64,000 nucleotides of DNA, from the NCBI GenBank assembly GCA_001598975.1, contig BBXU01001803.1:1-64000 (forward strand), read 5' to 3'. Positions 23,844-37,289 of the stretch are shown piece by piece. The notes below the pieces were generated by a model that saw only the letters and a program-made list of their open reading frames with translations, searched no databases and had not been told where the DNA came from. Position numbers and translations under genes: made by a program. This DNA comes from Parachlorella kessleri (taxonomy: Eukaryota > Chlorophyta > Trebouxiophyceae > Chlorellales > Chlorellaceae). The first letter of the stretch is position 1. The number at the start of each line of letters is the position of its first letter.

Positions 23844-26800
23844 TCAGCCGCCGCCTCCTGGCCCTCCACTCACCCGTCCTCTACCGCCACCCCTCCTGCC
23901 AGACGGGCTGCCCCTCCCACCCGCACGCCCAGGCGACCCCCTCCCGCGGCCGCTGCCAGCACCCGCTGCTGCTCCTCCCGTCCCGCCCCCACGCACAGGC
24001 GACCCCCTCCCGCGGCTAAAGCCACTGCTGCCTGCTGCGCCGCTTCTGCCCCACCTGCCTCCCTGCTTTGGGCCGCCGCTGCTGCTCGCCGCCCGACCGC
24101 CGCGGCCACGGCCGCCTCGGCCCCTGCTGCTGCCTGCTACCCCCGTTGCCGCTTGGCTGCCTACTGCAGCATTGCCCCTACCGCCAGGGGTAGCACCAGG
24201 GCCTGTGGTAACTGCCTGGGATCCGGGGCCGGGTGCTGGGCTCAGCCAGTCTTCCCAGCTTCTGGAGGGGAGAGCTGCAGCTGCTGCCTCATCAGTAGCA
24301 TGGAGCCCTAGCCCAGTTGCAGTGTTGCCTGGCTGCTTACGCTTCCTGCCTGCCAACCCGGCCGATAGCGACAATGCTGCTGGCTGCTGCAGCCGAGGGT
24401 TGTCTTGCTTATCAGGAGCAGTCCGCGGCATGTCTGATGGCTGAGCAATCTCTGCTGCCGTGGCTGCTGCACTTGCTGAGGTGGCTGCTGGTGGCTGCTC
24501 CACTGTCAAACCTGGCGCACTGTCGGATGCATTTGGCTGCCAAAAAGGCAAGCCCTCTGGTACTCTGCCTTGCTGCTCTTCAGAGGACACATGGGCAGCT
24601 CCCAGCAGCTCTAGGGCTAAACCACCATCCACCCCAGGAACGGCACATGGCAAAGCCTCTGGCTGCTCCACAGTAATGCCGTCCTGCAGCGCCAGGTCAC
24701 TCGTGGGTTCCAGCGTGTGCTCCGTAACCTGCTCCTGCTCCTGTTCCCGCTGCTGCTGTTGCGGCGGCGGGAGCGACCGCTGCGGCTGCGGCTGCGGCTG
24801 CGGCAGCAGCGGCGCTGCCTCCTGTTGCTGGCAGTTTGCAGCTGCTGGCCCTGCCACTGTCGGGTGTGGTCCCTGCGCTCCGCAGCCACTCGTAGCCCTC
24901 TCATCCGCGGCCACGGCTCCTCCCTTCCCGCCAAGCGCCAGCACCTGCTCTGGCTTCTGCAATTGCTCCTGTTGCTGCTCTCTGTTGCCGGCACCACCGT
25001 CGACAGCAAGGGCCACTTCCACCTGAGGCTTCAGGCTGGGCGGCGCTACCTCCTCGCCAGCCTCAACCATCCCAAAATCCCCTAGCCCTAGCATGGCAGG
25101 GCCCGCTGTCATGTCCGCCCCTGGCCTAGCTGGCTCAGCAGCAGGCCCTGCAGCACTGACAGGAACACCAGGCGAAGCTGCTGCTGCTCCTGCTGCTGCC
25201 GGGGCTGGATGCAATAGAGCTGGCTGCTGCATTGGACCCTGCCTATCTGGGCTCATTACTGGAGTTACTGCAGCTGATCTATCCGACTCTGCTGCTGCCG
25301 ACAGGCATCCGCCTTGGCTAGCCCGGTCTACGGAACCATAGCCGACCTCAGCCCCCGCTAGGGAACTGCGCAGGCCCACAGATGGAACAGGCACATCGCG
25401 CGGCACTGCAGAGTCGAGGCTGGCGAGTGAAGGCAGCGTGTCACCTGGCCGGGCGCCAGCGCCTGCTGTCAGTGCCGCTCCGGCTGCTAGCTGCCCAACA
25501 CTCTCAACCCTGCCTGCGCTGGTCCCTGGTGCTTCTAGGGAGGGCAGCTCTGAGACAAGTGCTGGCGCCTTGCCACCGAAGCCTGCAAGCTGCTGCACAG
25601 TCTTAAATCTCTCCTGATTGTGTGCCAAGTGCTGCACCTCAACCAGCTGACCTGCATCCTCGGCCGGGTTTTCAGTGCCAAATGCCTGCTGCTGAGGTCC
25701 ACCGGCCTGCCTGGAAGGCTGCAGCTGTGACTGGAGCCATGGCTGCTGGTGGAAGAAAAAGCCTGGCTGTGGAGGAAGAGGCGGCCCAGCGTAGGGCGGT
25801 GGTGGTGCTGCAGGGGTCACACTTGGCCCTGCGCCAGCCCCCACTGCAAGTGGCACGGCGCCTGACAGCGGCCCTGGTGGCGCATCCTCCATGCCCTCCT
25901 CCGTGCCTGAGGGCTGGTCCATTAGCTGGGAAGGGGCCTGCTGAACATTCACAGCCGGCTGTGCTGCTGATGACACTGGTAGGGTCCCCTCCGTGCCGCC
26001 CTCTTGGGTCCTTGGGTGCTGCAGCCTTTGCTGGGCCTGCTGGCCAGCCACAGCCGCCGGGGCTGCTGACGGCGCTGCTGGCACAGCAGCTGGCAGGCCC
26101 CTTCCTGTTGGTGCTGCCGATGCTGTGGCTGGTGGACTGATCATGCAGCTGCCAGCAACCACACTGATGAACGCTGGGGTGGGTTTGGACTTCCGTGCCG
26201 TCGCTGCTGCCCCGGTACCAGCCAGAACACTCACAAACGCAGGAGGCGGCCGCACGGCTGGCAGTGCTGGCACCTGGACTGCTGGCTGGCCGCCACCCTG
26301 GCGCTGCCTAGAGCCAAGTTCAAGCCCTGCCACTACTGCTGGGGCGCCTGCCTGATGTGTAGCAGCAACATTCTGTGCCACCGGCTGCACTGCCTCCCCC
26401 TGCTGAGCCCTGGGAGGCTCCCGACGAAAGGGCATCCCCCGGTCCTCCACAACCATCAAGGCGGCCTCAGCCCTTGAATCAGCCCTCCCATCCTGACCAT
26501 CGCCTCCCAGAGCCTCCCTACTGATGGGGATACCCCTGTCCTCGAGGACATCAATAGCTGATGCCTGTCTGCAAGGCTGCTGTGGCTGCCCTGGTGCAAC
26601 ACAACCGCGGCTGACAGGCAGCCCAGGCACTTCTACTGGCGCCAGCACAGCCAGGGCTGCCATCTGCTGCGATAGCTGGATGCCATACCGCACAGCCGCC
26701 ACCGCTGCTTGGGCGGCGAGGCTGTCCCCTGGCGGGAACGGCAAGCTGCTGAGCGTAGGCAGGCCGTCTTGCCACTCGCAGCGGAGCATCTGGGGGAGCT

Positions 26801-28033
26801 GTGCCGTGAGAGCTGAAGGGGCGGCTTGATGGAAATCCTGAGTTGCCGCTGCTGCTGCGCCTGCTATCAGTTGTGCCTGGGGAGTTGTACTGGGCAGGAG
26901 TGGGGCTACCAGTACAATGGCATTGTAAGCTTTGATGGCTCCCAGGAGCAGGTGGCAGGATAAGACCTGCAGAAGGCCCAGAGGAATGAGGCTTAAGTAT
27001 GCAAGCTGCTTTCTTGGGAAGTGCCAAGCTACATGCTGCGAGCGATGACATGACAGCTTGCATCCAGAAAGGCAGCATGCCGCCCCAGGCGGAAATTGAG
27101 CAGTGTGGTAGGCTACATGCCCATTTCAAACCTGGGCATGCACAGGCAGCACATCATCGGGATACTTTGTGCCCAAGTCCTTCACTGGCACCCTCTGCCA
27201 CCCGCTATCAGACTCTGCAACAGCTGCTGGTCAAGTTTGCAAACTCACCCTGATGCGTGCCAGGGCGCCAAGGCAGGCCAGGCAGAAAGGCATGAAGAAG
27301 GAGTGAGCCAGCTGGGCCAAAAGCTGCAGGGAGGCCTTGTGGATTGCAGGTATGAGCTGCTCTACAAGATGGCAGGCAGCCTGAAGGCGGCGCAGGGCCA
27401 TGGTGCAGCTCTCATGGGTGGGCAACAATCGCTGCTCCGCCCTGCACGCGCGTAACATGTATCACCATAGGGCGCATGGACTCCCGCCTATGAACCATGA
27501 AGGTGGGATGCCGCTGTATTAACGATGCCAGCAGCCACCCTTAACCGAAATGTGGCTTATTTCTTCAGCATCAAAAGCTTACCCTTCTTGCAGCAAGAGG
27601 GTGGCTGATGGCTGCAAAGGGGGTGCCGACCTAGCCTTCTGTAGAAATTCAAGCAAGTCAGTTATCAGGCTGGGCAGCTGAAGCTCTTTGACGAGGCCTA
27701 GCAGCCGTCTGACCTGCAGGTCAGGAAGAACCACGGAGGTAGAACAACAGTTGCAAATGAGCCGTCCATTTGTGCTACCACTTTCACGAGTCACATATGC
27801 ACACCACCACTTTGTGCAGCCCAAGCCGTCAGCAAGGGTATGCGCCACCGACTAGAAAAGGTGCTCCTCACTTCCGCTAGATGGCAAAAGTAGGGTGTCC
27901 CGCGGTGCTGGTTGGTGTTCTTATACAGCAACTTGTTGAACAGAGCCACCTCCAGTGCCAGTTCTGGGCTGCCAAGCCCGTCCTGCAACAACACCAGTCT
28001 GCAGTGAGGTCTGCGTGTCACCAGGTCCAGCAA
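23844..28033 (-). CDS. NEPRO: NEPRO-domain (DUF4477) nucleolar protein with long RGG tail
   Basis: Homologue of the nucleolus and neural progenitor protein; members are nucleolar and linked to ribosome/RNA processing. Exons: 27872-28033 (5' edge uncertain), 27583-27713, 27249-27408 and 23844-26837; all junctions close in phase. The NEPRO signature is ALFNKLLYKNTNQHRGTPYF followed across an intron by VRRLLGLVKELQLPSL. Then come a helical region and LAHSFFMPFCLACLGALARIR. The last exon alone is 2994 nt and encodes about 997 aa of Ala/Pro/Gln/Gly-rich, apparently disordered sequence. It ends in roughly 100 residues of RG/RGG repeats (GRGGRGRGGR, SRGRGSP), the kind that bind RNA and concentrate in nucleoli. 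The first exon or exons are missing: a TAA lies just upstream of the recognised block. A candidate starts at 28511 (MPLLSTTVPWL) but lacks family support. Confidence 0.82.
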
Positions 28034-28539
28034 CTCGTTTTAAGCATGCCTTCAACATCATGCATGGCATCAGGTGCTGCTCAAAGACTGTATTGCACTG
28101 GCACTGCTTGCCGTAATAGAGGCCGTGGGGCAGCATGCTAGAGCCGAGGCCCAGTCTTCGTTAACATTACACAGTACTGTCGGAAGTGGTAACATCGTTC
28201 ATAACAAGTTTTATATGCGGGATTGAGTGGACACACCAGGCAAGTTTGGAGAGTGTCAAAAATGACAAATACGTAGTCAATGCTCAAACTGCTGGCCAGC
28301 TGGTTGGCTGTCAGAAAGGCACGTTTCATCCATTATTTTTCTGTACGGTTTCAGGTTGTTTTTCAAGGTAAGTGCAGCGAGCATGGCGCAGCTTGAGGTC
28401 CGGCTCCCCCCTTCGGGCGCCTTGGGCAAGCTTACGACCTAGCCGGGTAGCCACTGCGCTGAAAACCTGACATTTAGACAGCCAGGGGACAGTTGTGCTC
28501 AGCAAAGGCATCTGAAACCGATCATACTACACTCCTAGC
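28034..28539. promoter_or_regulatory. Divergent promoter region NEPRO / MPS1
   Basis: The minus-strand NEPRO gene and the plus-strand MPS1 gene are head to head. At most about 500 bp separate their recognised coding blocks, and only 28 bp if NEPRO starts at 28511. They must share promoter sequence. No TATA box was identified, so the region call rests on geometry. Confidence 0.5.
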
Positions 28540-31500
28540 ATGGAGGGCCACAGGAGCAGGCAACACGAGCAAGCAGCAGCCGCTCAACGGCTTTCTCCGG
28601 TGAGAACTTGTGTATATTGTTGCACCAAAAGCTGTGGGCTCGGCTCTTGACGCTATGGAGCTGGTCTTGCATACTGAAGTGGTGCATATATGGTGTTGTC
28701 TGCAGGATGCAGCAGGGGCTGGCTTGAAAGACACCACGCCGGCGCCCACACGGCCCACATCACAGCTGCATGCCTCCTGGGACCGCGACCTTGATAACTA
28801 TCTCAAGGGGCAGGGCAGTACGCCATCAGCACAGCGCACCCAGCGGAGCAAGCTTGCCGAGGCGGTGCGCGTCCAGCCAGAGTCACCAGATGCCTGGTGG
28901 GCTTTCCTGCAGCAGGAGGAGGCAGCGCAGGGGCAGTCTTGCGGCGGCTCCACTGCTACGCTGACTAGCAGCGGAAATCGCAGCGGTGTGGGCCTCTCTG
29001 ATTTATACCAGTGGGCGACACGGCTGGTACCGCGGCAGGGTAACCACAGCAAGGAGGTCTATGTCCAGATTTGGCTGGGCTATGCCCGGCAACAATGGTG
29101 AGTCCGGCCGAGTGACGAGGCTTGTGTGTGCCTACCTGCGAGCCTCCAACCAGGAAATGGAACTTACGAGGGCTAGTGGAACAGTCAGCAAATACAGTCT
29201 GCATGGAGGTGGACTGCAATCTGCACTGGCCAGATGCACACGTTTGAATACATGGGCGTAATCTAAATGCAGGTACAAAAATCAGGATGATGCGCGGGAC
29301 ACCTTTAAGACGCTGCGTAGCCAGCATGTTGGCGACCGCTCTGCAGCCCTTTACTATGAATGGGCTGCACTAGAGCAGATGGCGGGGAATACCAGCAAGG
29401 CGGTCAGCGTACTGCAGAAAGGCTTACGGGAGCAGGCACAGCCAGTAGGGTGCGGCGCTTTGTTAGTGGAACCGCAGTGTGGTGCCTCTGATCCCACGGA
29501 GAGGATTGGCCTAAGACCCGGGCTTGACTGTTCTGTCGCTGCTTAAAGCCTGTGTATCGTAAAAGTGCCAGCAGTGCTTCCTTACTGACCTGGGTTTACT
29601 GGATGGCTCACATGGACCAGTGCCTTCCGACGCAAGCAGCCTCTTATTGTCTGCACAGCCACCAGCAAATTGCCTCATGGCCCTGCAGGCTGCTGGAGCA
29701 AATGCAGCAGGAGCTGCAGCAGGGAAAGTTCTTGTACCGCCCGCCCTGGGCACACAACAGTCCTAGCTCCGCACTGACGGGCCACTCCAATGGCAGCACC
29801 TACGCCGCCTTTCTCACACCGGGGGTCCTAGACGGGAGGCGCCCTGCAGGCACCCCCACGGAGGTGGGCAACTTGGGAGGCGAAGGCATTGTATTTTGAT
29901 CTTGTGCGGGCCATTCCTCGGCTGATAAACGCGCAATGCAGGCTCCAAGGGTTTTCAAACAAAGTTGCAGAGATTTGTTTAGTTTAGGCTGCACTTGAGT
30001 TCAATGATTCCCGGCTGCCAGTGCTGCATCCCCTGCCTGCACGCAGGATGGCAGCCAGCTGGGCAGCCAGGGCAGTACTGAGACCTTGGCACTAGTTAAG
30101 GCAGCAAGCGATGCGCAGGCTGCTGTGGCGGCCGCAGGGGCACAACAAAAGCCGCAGCACGGCAGTGCAGGGCAGGCTGGCATCGCCGAGCAGCGAGGAG
30201 AGCAGGACACAGTTGTGGTTGGCACCAGGGCTCGCTCAGGTAGCACCCAGCATACCTCGGGGTCCCTTGCAGACCGATACAACCGCACCAGCCATACCAT
30301 CAACAGCGGCTCCTCTGGGGCGACGCTAAGCAGCATGGATGGAAGCACGGTCCCCCTGAGGACAACGCCATGCGCAGGTAGGTGACATGTTGTCAGCAGC
30401 ACAAGCCCCATGGAGTGCTGGTTTGCAGTATGCAAACAGGATGACCAAAGTTGTTGCAGAGACTGCTACCAGGTAGCCATTCTTTTTCACTTTCAATGCT
30501 ATGTGCATCTACTAAGACTCATTCAAGGATGTACCCTGGCATGCAGGTATCAGCAACAATAGTAACAACTCTACTGGCAGCATTGGAGAGGAGGCTACTG
30601 TCTCTCTACGCAAGCCAAGCAGCAGTGAGGGTGCGGTAGCTGGTGTGGGGCCTGGTCAAGGGAACGCTGCAGGTCAGTAGGCTACAACATTCTGTTGTTC
30701 CCAACAAACGTTTGGGTGATATGTCAACAAGAGTCACCTGGTTGTTGCCCAGCTTGTTGCTACCTGCCTCTGCGCTATCCATACAAGCATGACTGTCGCT
30801 TGCAGCGCCTAAGAAACCTTGGGCCATGTGCACTGCTCCATGCAGGGCGTCCCGGCAAGAGCTTGAGTGATGAGACGGTGATAGTAAACAGAGCTGCACT
30901 GCAGAAGGCAGCAGTGGGCAGCAGTGCCGCAGTCCCAGGTGGCCCAGCTAAGGACCCGACACTACCAAAGCCCAGGAGGATGGGTAAGCCATAGCGGGGC
31001 ACATGGGGTACTCTTTCACTGCAAAGGGTGGCCTCACAAGTACTAGCTGCTAAGTGACAATTACAAAACTCCAGTTCCGGGCCCCATGCGGAAAAGCGTG
31101 CTAGGTAGCACCTGCCACTTGCGACTTTTCCATGGTCTGTCCAATGCAGGGATGCTGGGCCTAGGCAGGGCGATGCGGGTCACGCCAGGTTCTGCCCCTG
31201 CCACAGAAGCAGCAGCAGCACCTGCTGTTGCGCCAGCCACAGCAGTGGGGGCAGAGTCAGTGCCCAGCGAGGACGCCACCCGCAAGCGCAAGGCTGATGG
31301 GGATGCAGCCCACTCACCTAAGCCTCAGATGCCGGCAGGGGACTACAAGCGCCGATCCCCTCAGCATGAGGTAGGCCACAACAAGCTGGGCAGCTGGAGG
31401 GGACATGAATCCCGTTTCTGTCAATGTTGTATGTTGCCTTTTATGATCTTTGGCTGTCTCAACATGGGAGTATTCTCATATCCTGCATGACGCCGGTAAG

Positions 31501-34500
31501 ATCCTGTCCAAGTGTTTTGCTGAAGGTGAAGGCAGGCCCATGCACCACGGCTCAGCCCAGTGCAAGCCAGATAGAGGCTCTGCCTGCTGCACAGCCTCGG
31601 CCACGACAGCTCCCCCCTGTGCCTCGCTTTGATGGTGGCCAAGCACCGGCCGCTTCCCGCTTGGTGCCTGCCCACACAGCGGTCCCGACAGCATTGCCAG
31701 CTGCAGCCGTGCCTACAGCCACTGCCGGTGGCATGGCCCTACCAACACGGCCAACTGCCAGGCCAGTGGCAGCAGCTGCACCGGCAGGCAGGCAGCAGGT
31801 TGTGCTGAAGGAGGGAGGCGAGGCGGGTGGTGGCAGCGATGATGAAACAGTGCCGCATGTGATGAGCAAGCTTGCTCTGAAGATAGCCAAGGGCAGGCAG
31901 AGTCTGGCACCCAGCAAGGTCAGTCCTTTGTTCTTTTGGAGTAGTGATCAGGGCTAATGGGGAGCCTCAAAGAAGCCTGCAGCATGCCTAAGGTATTTGC
32001 ATCCTCGAAAGGTGTTTGCAATGCCAAATAGAGCCTAGTTGGAACTGTTTGAAGCATGAGCTCGGTTTGTGTTACAGGAGCATACAAAATTGACTAGGAA
32101 TCTTTCTCACTCATACACTGACCACAGAGGCCTTGCTTCCATCTGTATCCAATTTTATTGCTGTGCAGATTGTCATGAGGGCAGATGGGGCAGTGATAGC
32201 ACCTGGCGAGACAACAAGCACCTCCTTTGATTCCCAGGAGGGCGATGATGCTCCCACCCTGCCAGTCCAGCACCTGCCACCACATGCAGCGACCCAAAAA
32301 GGCAGAGGAGCGGCAAAGGAAGACCCAGACGGCACGCTGCCGCTGTCAAAACCAGCTGGTGCAAGGTCAGTCCACATGTGCGCTGGACGCCGGGACCTTG
32401 GTGGGTTGTCCCAAGGGCTGAAGGAATGAAATAACCACGGCTGCAATTGTAAACACATAAATGTTATTTAAATGTGTCCCAAGCCCTCACTTTGAGCCAA
32501 GTTGGCAGTGCTTGCAGCATAGCACATTTGCCCACGGTTGGGGTTGCATAGCGCTCGCTTCAATGTCACCACAATAGATTTGCATACAGTATGGCGCTGC
32601 TTACGCAGGGTTTCTCCTCCCAGGGCTGCCATTCCTCCTCGCCAGGTCCAGATTGACGGCTCAGGTAACGTCAAGCTGCAAGGCATGGTGGCTCCCCCGC
32701 AGCCTGCGCCTGTTCCCAGGAGAATGCCGGTGCCGCCTCCTCCCCCGCCGTCACTTCCACCAGATGACTCAGATAGCAGGCCAGCAGCAGCGCTAGCAGC
32801 CTCAGGGCCACTGGCGGCACAGCCTGCCAGGGTGCCCATGGGCCCGCCTGCGCCCATGCCTCCAAAACATTTGAGGTGGGTTTACACAGGATGCTACGTT
32901 GGGAAGTGCGAATGTTTAGTACTGCATAGCTCCAGTCTGCTGCTAGTATCACCCTTGACAATCCAAAAGAGGACGATGCGCACGCCATTGCTGCAGGCAG
33001 CAGTCACAGCAGCAGCAGCAGCAGCAGCAGCCTCCACCAAGTTTGCAGGCTTCTGAAGCAGCATCACAGCAGCAGCAGCAGCAGTCCCAGCAGCGTCGGA
33101 TTGTTGAGGATGAAAACACAATAATGGTGAAGGGCATTGTCTACACCAAGCTGGAGTGTGTGGGCCGCGGAGGCAGCAGCAAGGTGACTGAGCCCTTGTC
33201 ATTACAGATTAACGCGCCTGGCAGGCCCACACGACGGTTTCTGGATAGCCTTGCTTGAATCCTGACGCTGTTGGTCTATATGTGGTGGGAGAGAAGGGAA
33301 AAGCGTCTTCCGTCAGTGGACCCATTCTACTGCTGACTACTTGGGTCTACTACAGACTTACAAACAGCGACTGCGCCAAGCCTTGGGCTGGGGTGCAGGT
33401 CTACAAGGTGATGGCACCCAATCGCAAGATATTTGCTCTCAAGCGCATCCGATTGTCGGTGAGTTGTTGGTTGAGGTCAGGTCAAACTCTGCAGGTTAAG
33501 TCAACCCTGATTAGGGCCGTTGCTTACAGAGCTCTTCCCACCATGGCTCCAGAAGGACATGACACCCTTGCCCTTGCTTTGACTTATTCTATTTAAGGGT
33601 CCTGCAGGGGCGCGACAAGGAAGCTGCCATTGGATTTTTAGACGAGATCACACTGCTGAACAAGCTCAAGGGCAGGTCCAATATCATCCAGCTCATTGAC
33701 TCGGAGGTGAGCGATATGCAGGCTTCAGCTAAGATCTCAGCCTCCCATGGGATGCTCATGGAGAAGACGGCATGTAGATGGCTTTGTCTTGTTCCCAGAT
33801 GCATGATATGTGTGGCGCAACTGCCTTCAAGTCAGGTCCATGGTGCTGTGCTATGCAGGTGGTCCCTCGCGAGGGCCTCATCCTTATGGTGCTGGAGTGT
33901 GGGGACATTGACCTGGCCAGGCTGCTGCAGGTAAGCCGTGCTTCATGATTTTGACGGCTCCTACCTGCCTGCCTGCTGTTACGATGCAGCCGGTTGATGC
34001 TCAGTTCCAAAGTGCCAGTGGCTATTATGTCCCGTCAAGTCATCCTTGCAACACAAGCAAGGCTGTGAAGCAACGCGAACAGCTGGTTTACAGCCAGCTC
34101 CCAGCCTGCCAGTAACCATATGTATGTTCATCCGGGCCAGGCCAAGCGCCCAAGGTCCCACATAACCAAAGCAGCCCGGCCCCAAAGCCAACCAACCTGC
34201 AGCACAGCAAGACAGTCTGTCACTGTCACCTGTTGCAGAAGCATGAGAAGGCGCGGCAGGAGCATGTGAATGCGGATGAGGTCGACGAGAACTTCATTCG
34301 GCTATATTGGGAGCAGATGCTGCAGGTATGGGTTGAGTAGTGAGCACATTGTGGATGCTAGGTACAAATAGGCATTCGAAGCTCTGCACCATGTGGGTTC
34401 ATCTTGAAAGCACAGATGATGGACAGCCCGGGTCGATGGACCTCCATGGAGCATAGCAAGGTACCCTCAGCACTCACAAGCTTCTCAGGTCACTAAGATG

Positions 34501-37289
34501 GGCCCAGCTGTCCTGCAGTACAGCCCGTTGATTCTGGACTGTGATTGTAACAGCAATGTTACTTACAGCCCGCCCACAGTCAACAACCGTGAGGCTGCCA
34601 TGTGCAGGCGGTGTACAGCATCCATGAGGAGCGGATTGTACATTCCGACCTTAAGCCTGCCAACTTCTTGATGGTTGAGGGCCAGCTGAAGCTGATTGAC
34701 TTTGGCATTGCCAAGGCCATCCAAGCGGGTGAGTAAGCTGCCCTATCCTGTCTAGACATAGGCCCATGACATGGACCCATTTGCCCTTGCGTCCCTCAGC
34801 CCCTCATCCTTCATCAACAGGGGATGCATCTGGCGGCAAGTACACACTATAGATAGTTACTCTGCGGGCAACATTGAAAGCAGCCAGGGACTATTTGCAG
34901 CTAGGATTCCTGCCTTGCCTCCTTACAGATACCACCTCCATCGCTCGCGAGTCGCAAGTGGGCACGCTGAACTACATGTCGCCCGAGGCAATACTGGGCG
35001 GTCAGAACAACATTAGGGGCGGGGCTCCCATGAAGGTAGGACGTGCTCCAGGGTATGGGTGCATGGGGTGTGTGGCAAATGGGAGGCTATTGTGCCAGTA
35101 GGTACGCCATGGATTGGTGTCTGCTGCCCACCGCCTGTCAAAGATGGGGTGGAGGATACATATTGCACTGAAAAAGCGTGAGGGAGGGCCAGTCCGCATT
35201 GCTGAGGTGTGAAGGGGGCATAATAGCCCGCAATTAGGAAAGGTTGGGCTGTTGTCACCACAGTCTCAGTCCCACCTTGCGACGAAGCCCAGCTGGCATC
35301 CCATGTTTTATATGGACTACTAGCCATCAAGGCAGACCTGCTTAGACAGTGGGTACGGTGGTGCGTGCCGCTGCCCTGCAGGTGGGCCGCCCCTCTGACG
35401 TCTGGTCCCTAGGCTGCATACTTTACCAGATGGTCTATGGTCACACGCCCTTCAGGTGAGCATCAAATCATCAAGTCAAGTCATGCTTCCGACGCCGGCC
35501 CCCATCTTGTCTGCTGAGCCTGTCTCGTGTGACTACATTGTGCCGCGCTGCCTGCTCACTGGCAGGTCATGATGGCCGCGCACTGAGGCCACTGTACCCG
35601 CACAGCCGTACTAGGGGCTGCCTACCTCCCGCCATGCGCTACACCAACAGACAGACTTCACCCCCCTTGTTGGCTGCAGCCATCTGCCCTTCATTCAGAA
35701 GATGCATGCTATCATTGATCCCAATCACCGCGTGTCCTTCCCGCCCATCCGCAACCGGGCACTGATGGATGTGATGCAGCGCTGCCTGGACAGGGACCCT
35801 CGCACACGCGTTACTATGAAGGTACCTGCGTGCAGGCACAGGCAGAAAGTGGGCAGAGCGCATCTGCACCTGCCTGCCTTTGAGCTGCTAACTTATTGTG
35901 TAGAGTATGCCCTGCAAATGTGTGCGTCAGTGCTCCAAGTAACGCCAAGTGGGCAATACACAAAGGGTGGGAGTCTTAGGCAGCAGAGCTGCTGCAGCAT
36001 GTTCTTATCAGCCCACATTGCCGGTTGCAGGAGCTGCTAGAGCACCCCTTCCTTCGGCCGACCCAGGCCGCAGTGGCCGCCACTGCCGCTGACCCCTCCA
36101 ACCAGGGCGGCAGCGAAGTACGGCTCAGCAGGGAGCAGCTTACCAAGCTGCTGCTTCAGGTGACTAGCCACTCTCCAAGCAGTATCCAGCAACTGTTGCT
36201 GTCCTTTCGATGTGACTGAATTTAGCAATAAGCCCGAGGGCCATGTTGCAGGCCTTAGTGTGTGGTAGCAGCACTTTAGCTCAGCCGCAGCCCTGCTCAT
36301 CCCATATTGACCTGCTTTTCCCCAATTAGATATGGCACCCTGCGGCCAAGTGACACTCAGTTTGTCTGCTGCAACCAGGTGTCCCAAGCTGGGGTGGCCA
36401 ACACTGATGTTGGCCAGCTGTCTGAGGAGCTCTTCCGGCAGATGGCCAGCGGGCTGAGCCCAAATGTGCTTGCCACCAAGGTCGCCTCCGCCAGTGCCCA
36501 GCCCGCCAGCGCAGCCGAGTTACCTTCCAGTGCTGCTACTACAGCAGCCATGCAGCAGCAACAGAGTGGCTCAGGTCGCGTGCCCCCTGTGGCGGGATGG
36601 GCCGGGAGCACTAGCAGCCAGCCAGCTGTGGCAAGCGGCAGCCGGCAGGGTGCTGCAGCTAGCAATTCACAGGCGGCGCAACCACAGCAGCAGCACAGGC
36701 AGCAACAACAAGCAAAGCAGCAGCAGAGGGTGCTGCCGCAGCGGGCAAAAGATGCGCCTGCTTCTCTAGCAGAGGCTGCAGCGCAAGCCGCGGCTGCCAG
36801 AACGGAGCAGCGTGCGGCAGCTTTAGCCTCGGTGGAGGGGAGCAGGGCACGCGCGGCAGGGAGTGATAGAGGCAGGGCACCCCTGGCAACCATCAGCCAG
36901 GTAGGGAGTGAGGGAAACCTTTGTTGAGCTTGGACCAGTCTTGCAAGGTCAACTTTCCCTTGTCTGCCAAAGCAGGCCTCCTGTGCTTGCCAAGTTTGGG
37001 AAGCGATTTTGTTGACTTCTAAATGAAAGTTCTGCAGACAACAGATCAAGCTTCCCTGCAGTCCTATCTATGTTTCAGCCCTCTCTTTTTCCTGCAGGCC
37101 GCCATCCAGCAGCAAGCTGCAGGTTTGCGAAAAGTGGAGCCCGCTGCGGCCAGGCCACCAGACCCACCCAAGGAGGGTGGACTTGAGGCAGCACTGCGCA
37201 AGGGCCTGGAGCGCTTCAAGTTCGATGATATCACACAGGGCACCACGGCGCACTGCGACGACACCTCAGGGGATTTCTCGCTGCAGTAG
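28540..37289 (+). CDS. MPS1: MPS1/TTK dual-specificity spindle-checkpoint kinase
   Basis: Kinetochore kinase that starts the spindle assembly checkpoint. Twenty-three exons, 4254 nt, 1417 aa, all GT-AG and in phase: 28540-28599, 28706-29097, 29273-29449, 29689-29863, 30047-30377, 30547-30672, 30846-30983, 31150-31370, 31526-31918, 32169-32365, 32624-32875, 32997-33183, 33399-33458, 33608-33706, 33859-33930, 34239-34325, 34608-34728, 34929-35035, 35382-35455, 35680-35821, 36031-36159, 36379-36900, 37098-37289. The N-terminus has the TPR domain found in MPS1 and BUB1 ([34 protein letters not shown]). A 650-residue disordered linker with a polyQ tract follows. The kinase (about 870-1150) has [14 protein letters not shown] (Lys), DEITLL (Glu), [21 protein letters not shown] and [31 protein letters not shown] and [13 protein letters not shown] are diagnostic of TTK. 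The HSD in place of HRD is normal for MPS1. The long C-terminal tail is Ala/Gln-rich. Confidence 0.95.
32997..33085 (+). repeat. CAG triplet runs encoding polyglutamine in MPS1
   Basis: Two runs of in-frame CAG codons (about eight near 33007-33032 and six near 33068-33085) at the start of MPS1 exon 12, just before the kinase domain. Triplet runs of this kind tend to vary in length between strains. Confidence 0.85.

Noticed and set aside
23640..26355. Several long plus-strand open frames (up to 240 codons) opposite NEPRO
   Set aside because: They are antisense shadows of the GC-rich low-complexity NEPRO exon. Their Pro/Ala/Arg composition is what its complement must give.
28326..28511. Minus-strand ORF MPLLSTTVPWL as NEPRO exon 1
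   Set aside because: It can be joined in phase through a weak donor, but it shows no NEPRO-family similarity. Left as a candidate only.
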